DNA from: TWA4 sp964613155
GTDB taxonomy: Bacteria > Bacillota > Clostridia > Lachnospirales > Lachnospiraceae
Length of the DNA: 26,866 bases
NCBI GenBank assembly: GCA_964613155.1
Contig: CAZTHP010000031.1
Location: 1-26,866 of the forward strand
Reading direction: 5' to 3'
The translations under genes and the position numbers were made by a program. Positions 22,806 to 26,866 of the stretch are shown here, one piece after another (positions within the stretch are counted from its first letter, which is position 1; each line of letters opens with the position of its first letter). Under the pieces are notes generated by a model that saw nothing but the letters and a program-made list of their open reading frames with translations, did no database searches and was not told where the DNA came from.

Positions 22806-25800
22806 TTAGATTTCTCTGTTTCTGCGGCGTCTTACCTGAACCAGTGCAGCAACTACTACACAACTCATCATCAGAACGATCCACTGAATCATGGAAACGT
22901 TGTCACCTGTCTGAACAGTACCAGACTGATTTGTAGAACCATTGGAAGGTGTGCTTCCATTAGAAGAACCAGGTTTCTGTGAATCGGTAGGATCCTTGGA
23001 AATAGAAGGATCTTTGGTATCGGTAGGTTCTTCGGAGGTTCCAGGTTCTTCGGAATCCGTAGGATCCTGAACATCACCAGGGTTTTCAGGAGTTGTAGGT
23101 TCCTCAGAATCGCCGGGATTTTCCGGTTTTACAGGTTCCTGAGGAGTACTCGGTTCGCTCGGATCTGTAGGTTCCTGAGGTTCGCTGGGTTCACTCGGAT
23201 TTTCCGGTTCGCTAGGGTCTGTAGGATCTGTTTCAGAAGCTGCCTGATAATCAACTGTTACGCTAATATCACCATAGTTTTCACTCACAACAGTAATAAC
23301 ATAAGTATCTGTTGCAGCAGCAGAAGTTGTGGTAATCACACCATTTACAACCTCAACATTTTCTGCAATAACAGTTGCAACCTCACCTCTGCCTACTTTT
23401 GTCTTAACAGTTGCTTTTGCACTCTTAATATCCTTCGGCAGATTAGTCAGTTTAATCGTGTTGGCATCAGTAAATTCTGCACCAACTTCACCAGCGTTTA
23501 ATTTTACTGTTTCATTTACTGCATAGCTGTAAACCTTGTAAGCAACTTCGCCAGTTTCTTCTTTATTTACATCTAATGTACTTTCTTTTAAGTAATAAGT
23601 TACATTTGTGATGGTTTTGCCTTCCAGACCTTTTCCATCCAGACTATTCCAGTTCCAGCCTAAAGAAACTTTTCTCCAAATATCTTCTACATGACGCAGA
23701 GCATATTTATTGCCTTCTGAATCCGTCAGAACGATTGCGTTTACAACTGTGCTCACGGTATCACTGCCGGAAACTTCAGCAGCTGTTACATTAAATTCGA
23801 TATTGGTATAATGAGCGCCATATACCATTTCCACTTCCATGCCTTCTGCTGCGATTGCTTTTTCGCTGACAGCGGAGAAATTAAATTCTTTGCCATCTAC
23901 GGATAATGTTTTGTAGCAATTCGGAGCTTTATCCAGAACGTAGTAAGCATAATCACCGCTTGCAAACAGTAAATCTGCACCGCTTACTTCTTTTGTTGTC
24001 AGTTCGCTCTTACCTGCTGCTACTGTAATAGTTGCAGAATCACTTGCTTTTACTTCTTTTAATCCTTCTAAAACGGAAGGATCTTCTACACGTACAGGAT
24101 ATGTAATGCCTTCAATAACAGCACCTTTTGCGGATTCTACCACATAACCATTATGATAAGAACCTGCTGCCATGTTCTGATTGTATGTTTTTACAGTTGC
24201 AGTGGAAACAACATCAACACCTGTTACACCTTCACCTTCATAGAACTTATCATAAGGAATGTTCATCAGAACATACAGATCTTTTAAAGAAATTTCAAAG
24301 GTTAATGCTTTGTAACCAGTAGCAGTTACGGAAACGTTATAGGTTCCATTTTCTGCAAAAATTGCTCCCTTGCCTGCTTCCAGATCGATCGCACCAGTTT
24401 CTTTATTGATAATAACGGTGCTGCCTTTGCCAGATGCTTTATAATCTTTTCCATTAACCGTTACGGTTGTAATCGCATTTAAATAAGAAGTAAATGCATC
24501 ATTTGAAGCATCGTCTGCTTTTTTCAGGGAAGTAGTTTCCGCAGAATATACCGCAGGCATTTCATCTGTGGTAAGCATGAAATCTACTAAAATCTCTGCA
24601 TATTTACCACTCTTATCTTCAATTGTCAGTGTATAAGAACCCTGTTTTGCAGCAGCTGCATTCCAGGTTAATTCTTCGCCTTTTACGGCTGCGCCATCCA
24701 GACCTTTTACGCTGTAAACCGCGTCAAAATCTGCCGGGAAGCCTTTCATCTGAACAGCAGTTTTACCAGCACCTTTATCGGCATCTGTTACTGCTGCTGT
24801 ATATCCACCAAATTTTACCGGTACATATACATCTACAGGAATTTCAAAGATTCCTTTGCTTGTAAAATAAACTACTTCATTGATCGTCTGACCCATCATA
24901 GCTTTATAATGCTCAGAATCAGTCGGGCAGCTATGAACCGCATTGGTAAATCCAGTACACCAGGATAATTCTACGCCCTTCCAGATATTTTCCAGATGAC
25001 GAAGACCATATCCATTGCCTTCTTTTGTATTTAAAACAATACCATATACGGTATCTGTATTGGTGTTAAAATCAAATCCTTCCAGATTCAGCTGATAATC
25101 GCCATAAGAAGTTTCCGTCAGCAGTTCAGTCGTAACACCAGATACTTTCTTCACATCGCCTACAGCTTTTCCGAATTTTAAGCTGCCATCAGCATTAACA
25201 GATACTTCTTTGTAAAATTCAGGCTGTTCGCTTAACAGATAATAGGAATAGCTTGCACTTTCAAATAAAGCGTCTTTTCCTTTATAAGTTGTGGTAGTTG
25301 TTGTACCACGATTTGTTACCGTGATTTCTACAGAGCTTTCATCAGTTACTTTTTTATATTTGGATAAATCGACATCTTTTCCAACTTTTACAGGGAACGT
25401 AATACCTGTAATATCTGTACCATCTGCATTTACATGGTAGGAACCATCTGCCATAACGCCAGATTTTGTTCTGGATTTATTTTTCGTTGCGGAAGTAAAA
25501 ATATCAACTGGAACGCTGTTATTTACTTCTGCTTCGTAAAATTTCGCATAAGGAATGTTCATCAGCACATACTGAACAGATGCAGCTTCCTCTTTTTCAG
25601 CAGCTTCTTTTGCTTCTTTTAATGCTGCTGCTGTCGCTTCCAGAATTGCTTTAGATGTGCAGGTTGCTTTACTTACTACATCCACACCTTCTACACCATT
25701 TTTTGCAATGATCTGAGCTGCAATACCGGTTTTGGTCTTAGTTCCATCCAGTGCTTTATAGCTGTAATCTTCGTTATCTTCATCATTACCAAAAGTATTT

Positions 25801-26036
25801 CCTTTTGAGAAAGTAACACTTTTCACTTTCCCACTTTCAATTCCTACATCAACACTTAATTCATAGGATTTGAAATCTTCATCTTCATCCGGAAGAACTG
25901 TGGCTTTCTTCGTATAAGTACCATCTTTGTAAGTGGTCGCTGTTGTACTTCCTTCTGCAAAAACAGAAGCAGGAACCATGCTTACGATCATCACGAAAGC
26001 TAATACAAGAGACAGTATTTTTTTCGTTTTTTTCAT
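22806..26036 (-). CDS. Wall-anchored protein: FMN-binding-like domain plus two Tp47-like modules
   Basis: The 1076-residue product starts with a Sec signal (1-27, cut after VFA). Residues 34-145 form a divergent FMN-binding domain with motif D119-VVSKAT125. Two homologous modules follow, about 155-585 and 588-930; each opens with YVLMNIPY(A/D)KFYE and contains a D-x-x-[ST]-x-A-T motif (D178-IFTSAT184; D608-VVSTAT614) and Y(G/A)LRH(L/V)E(N/D)IW. These resemble, from memory, the Treponema pallidum Tp47 penicillin-binding lipoprotein. Residues 932-1040 are a P/E/S/T-rich stalk. The C-terminus has VQTGD (1041-1045), a membrane segment (about 1049-1067) and RRRRN, the layout of a sortase signal although not LPxTG. 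AAAGGAG precedes the ATG. It heads the flavin operon behind a long structured leader. Signal, stalk and anchor are clear; FMN attachment and any penicillin-related activity are unproven. Confidence 0.85.
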   Translation of the reverse strand: MKKTKKILSLVLAFVMIVSMVPASVFAEGSTTATTYKDGTYTKKATVLPDEDEDFKSYELSVDVGIESGKVKSVTFSKGNTFGNDEDNEDYSYKALDGTKTKTGIAAQIIAKNGVEGVDVVSKATCTSKAILEATAAALKEAKEAAEKEEAASVQYVLMNIPYAKFYEAEVNNSVPVDIFTSATKNKSRTKSGVMADGSYHVNADGTDITGITFPVKVGKDVDLSKYKKVTDESSVEITVTNRGTTTTTTYKGKDALFESASYSYYLLSEQPEFYKEVSVNADGSLKFGKAVGDVKKVSGVTTELLTETSYGDYQLNLEGFDFNTNTDTVYGIVLNTKEGNGYGLRHLENIWKGVELSWCTGFTNAVHSCPTDSEHYKAMMGQTINEVVYFTSKGIFEIPVDVYVPVKFGGYTAAVTDADKGAGKTAVQMKGFPADFDAVYSVKGLDGAAVKGEELTWNAAAAKQGSYTLTIEDKSGKYAEILVDFMLTTDEMPAVYSAETTSLKKADDASNDAFTSYLNAITTVTVNGKDYKASGKGSTVIINKETGAIDLEAGKGAIFAENGTYNVSVTATGYKALTFEISLKDLYVLMNIPYDKFYEGEGVTGVDVVSTATVKTYNQNMAAGSYHNGYVVESAKGAVIEGITYPVRVEDPSVLEGLKEVKASDSATITVAAGKSELTTKEVSGADLLFASGDYAYYVLDKAPNCYKTLSVDGKEFNFSAVSEKAIAAEGMEVEMVYGAHYTNIEFNVTAAEVSGSDTVSTVVNAIVLTDSEGNKYALRHVEDIWRKVSLGWNWNSLDGKGLEGKTITNVTYYLKESTLDVNKEETGEVAYKVYSYAVNETVKLNAGEVGAEFTDANTIKLTNLPKDIKSAKATVKTKVGRGEVATVIAENVEVVNGVITTTSAAATDTYVITVVSENYGDISVTVDYQAASETDPTDPSEPENPSEPSEPQEPTDPSEPSTPQEPVKPENPGDSEEPTTPENPGDVQDPTDSEEPGTSEEPTDTKDPSISKDPTDSQKPGSSNGSTPSNGSTNQSGTVQTGDNVSMIQWIVLMMSCVVVAALVQVRRRRNREI

Positions 26037-26373
26037 CCTCTTACTCCTTTTATTTTATTGTTTTGAAGTATGCAAAACATACTCTAGCGCATGTCCCATC
26101 TGACCATATCCCTTAGTTGTCAAATGGTTTTTCATGCATCAAAACAGCAGCTTTGAATTAAAAACGCGCAGCCTTTTCATCGAATCCGGGTTTTGTATTG
26201 AGAAGAAAATCCGAAGCCTGTTTAAAGCTGCTGTTCTAATATCGGAACACAGACTATCGGCTTTCCTTCTCTTTACGGAAACCTGTTTCCATACGCTCAG
26301 GTTACGCAAAGCTAACTCGTGTGCCAGAAATAAAAGCAGATTAACCTGCTTTCTTATAAGTTAGCTTTTGCTA
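26037..26373 (-). promoter_or_regulatory. Long structured leader of the flavin redox operon
   Basis: Between the promoter and the ATG of the 1076-residue protein lie about 335 nt with several inverted repeats: GTTAGC/GCTAAC near 26360-26375 competing with a GCTAACT at 26309-26315, AAAGCAG/CTGCTTT at 26327-26352, a 12-bp pair AACAGCAGCTTT (26143-26154) with AAAGCTGCTGTT (26224-26235), and AGTATG/CATACT near 26070-26085. The GTTAGC elements can pair in two ways, which is typical of RNA switches. I do not recognise a known riboswitch, in particular no FMN riboswitch core. No gene is seen in this stretch. Confidence 0.5.
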
Positions 26374-26379
26374 ACATGA

Positions 26380-26409
26380 AGTATAACGCGATTTTTCCCC
26401 ATTTGTCAA
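26380..26409 (-). promoter_or_regulatory. Promoter of the flavin redox operon
   Basis: On the minus strand a perfect TTGACA (26404-26409) is followed after 18 nt by TATACT (26380-26385). Transcription would start near 26373, leaving a leader of about 335 nt. It diverges from the tRNA promoter about 95 bp away. Confidence 0.75.
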
Positions 26410-26504
26410 CGAAAAATACACTTATTGATAAATCTTATCCATTGATTTTAGTTAGCTTGTATTAACCGTTTTTTAAGGGGATTACGAAAAACGCTCTTTT
26501 TAAC

Positions 26505-26533
26505 TTGACAGGTGAAACAAACCTCTGTACAAT
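26505..26533 (+). promoter_or_regulatory. tRNA-Arg promoter
   Basis: TTGACA (26505-26510), 17 nt, TACAAT (26528-26533): a strong housekeeping-type promoter about 107 bp upstream of the tRNA. The pre-tRNA would carry a leader of about 100 nt with a small hairpin (TTAGC-aacga-GCTAA) and no recognised gene. Confidence 0.78.
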
Positions 26534-26640
26534 GTTAATGTTATAGTTTGCGCGTTAGCAACGAGCTAAAATCCGCATTTATACGGAAATTGGGCGACTG
26601 CTGCGACACTAAACGATAGCGAAATAAACTAAAATATTTT

Positions 26641-26712
26641 GTTCTCATAGTTAAACGGATATAACAATAGCCTCCTAAGCTGTAGTTCTGGGTTCGATTC
26701 CCGGTGGGAACA
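26641..26712 (+). tRNA. tRNA-Arg (anticodon CCT)
   Basis: The sequence folds into a full cloverleaf. The acceptor stem is GTTCTCA with TGGGAAC (one G-T pair), the D arm GTTA/TAAC, the anticodon stem ATAGC/GCTGT with loop CTCCTAA (anticodon CCT, reading AGG codons), and the T arm CTGGG-TTCGATT-CCCGG. The discriminator base is A at 26712 and CCA is not encoded. It has its own promoter and a terminator directly downstream, so it is a single-gene transcript. Confidence 0.95.
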
Positions 26713-26718
26713 TCCGAA

Positions 26719-26767
26719 GGGTACGTAAATGTGTGAAAAATATTGACACATGAAGCGTACCCTTTTT
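26719..26767 (+). terminator. Terminator of the tRNA gene
   Basis: GGGTACG (26719-26725) pairs with CGTACCC (26756-26762), with an inner ATGTGT/ACACAT stem, followed by TTTTT. It begins 7 nt after the tRNA. Confidence 0.9.
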
Positions 26768-26768
26768 G

Positions 26769-26835
26769 TTAGCTGGAAAGTGAAAAATCAGTTGCTCAGC
26801 TAATTTTGATCAGCAGAAAAAAGAGTTCCAGCTAA
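26769..26835. repeat. Inverted repeat at the right window edge
   Basis: TTAGCTGGAA (26769-26778) and TTCCAGCTAA (26826-26835) are exact inverted copies, and cagctaat also recurs at 26795 and 26829. This may be the edge of another repeat array or a hairpin of a neighbouring transcript; the remaining 31 bases show nothing else. Confidence 0.4.
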
Positions 26836-26866
26836 TCAAAAAGTGAAATTGCCAATCGCTCTAAAA

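Noticed and set aside
26134..26364. 76-codon plus-strand frame in the leader region
   Set aside because: No ribosome binding site and no recognisable sequence; it is opposite the structured leader of the operon.
26037..26373. FMN (RFN), cobalamin or cyclic-di-GMP riboswitch ahead of the flavin operon
   Set aside because: The conserved core sequences that I know for these classes are not present, so only an unassigned structured leader is reported.
1..26866. Insertion sequences, prophage or integrase-linked attachment sites
   Set aside because: No transposase, integrase or recombinase is encoded. The tRNA-Arg has no adjacent integrase and no second copy of its 3' end was seen in the window.

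Overview
The window looks like a chromosomal segment of a spore-forming, Gram-positive, anaerobic Clostridia member, most likely Lachnospiraceae. The reasons are a spore protease of the YyaC type, several uncharacterised families that I associate with that group (DUF3881-, DUF5711-, DUF3783- and DUF6128-like), strong AAGGAGG-type ribosome binding sites, TTGACA/TATAAT promoters and a moderately low GC content. The family assignment is inference; no rRNA is present. Two runs of exactly 100 N mark assembly gaps.

Layout. (1) Positions 1-11.7 kb, minus strand, read from right to left: metG, tatD, rsmA, a DUF6128-like gene, yyaC, a LysM membrane protein, a DUF5711-like membrane protein and a DUF3783-like gene. 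This is a housekeeping-plus-sporulation cluster. The rnmV gene that usually lies between tatD and rsmA in Firmicutes is not visible; a 54-bp repeat array interrupted by an assembly gap sits there. (2) 11.8-14.7 kb, plus strand: an ECF-type sigma factor, then a DUF885-type lipoprotein with an HExxPGH motif. (3) 14.7-17.5 kb: a TIGR01212/YhcC-type radical SAM protein (minus) and a DUF3881-like protein (plus), diverging from each other. (4) 17.7-26.4 kb, minus strand: a flavin-based extracytoplasmic redox locus. From its promoter it encodes a 1076-residue wall-anchored protein (FMN-binding-like domain plus two Tp47-like modules), ApbE flavin transferase, a 690-residue membrane-anchored protein with four FMN-binding domains, a small membrane-anchored FMN-binding protein and a NapH-like polyferredoxin. 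The last three genes overlap by 4 bp each. (5) Right edge, plus strand: tRNA-Arg(CCT) with its own promoter and terminator.

How the redox genes may work together: the polyferredoxin could pass electrons out of the membrane to FMN groups that ApbE attaches covalently to the SGAT threonines of the small and multi-domain FMN proteins, and from there towards the wall-anchored protein. The components are recognised from motifs; the electron path, the terminal acceptor and any role for the Tp47-like modules are inference.

The other striking property is the density of short tandem repeats. At least ten different, locus-specific minisatellites occur in 27 kb, both between genes and inside coding sequences, including inside a conserved radical SAM enzyme. 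Both assembly gaps lie inside such arrays. The most interesting regulatory structures are a hairpin that is both a terminator and a mask over the ribosome binding site of the DUF6128-like gene, and a roughly 335-nt structured leader ahead of the 1076-residue protein.
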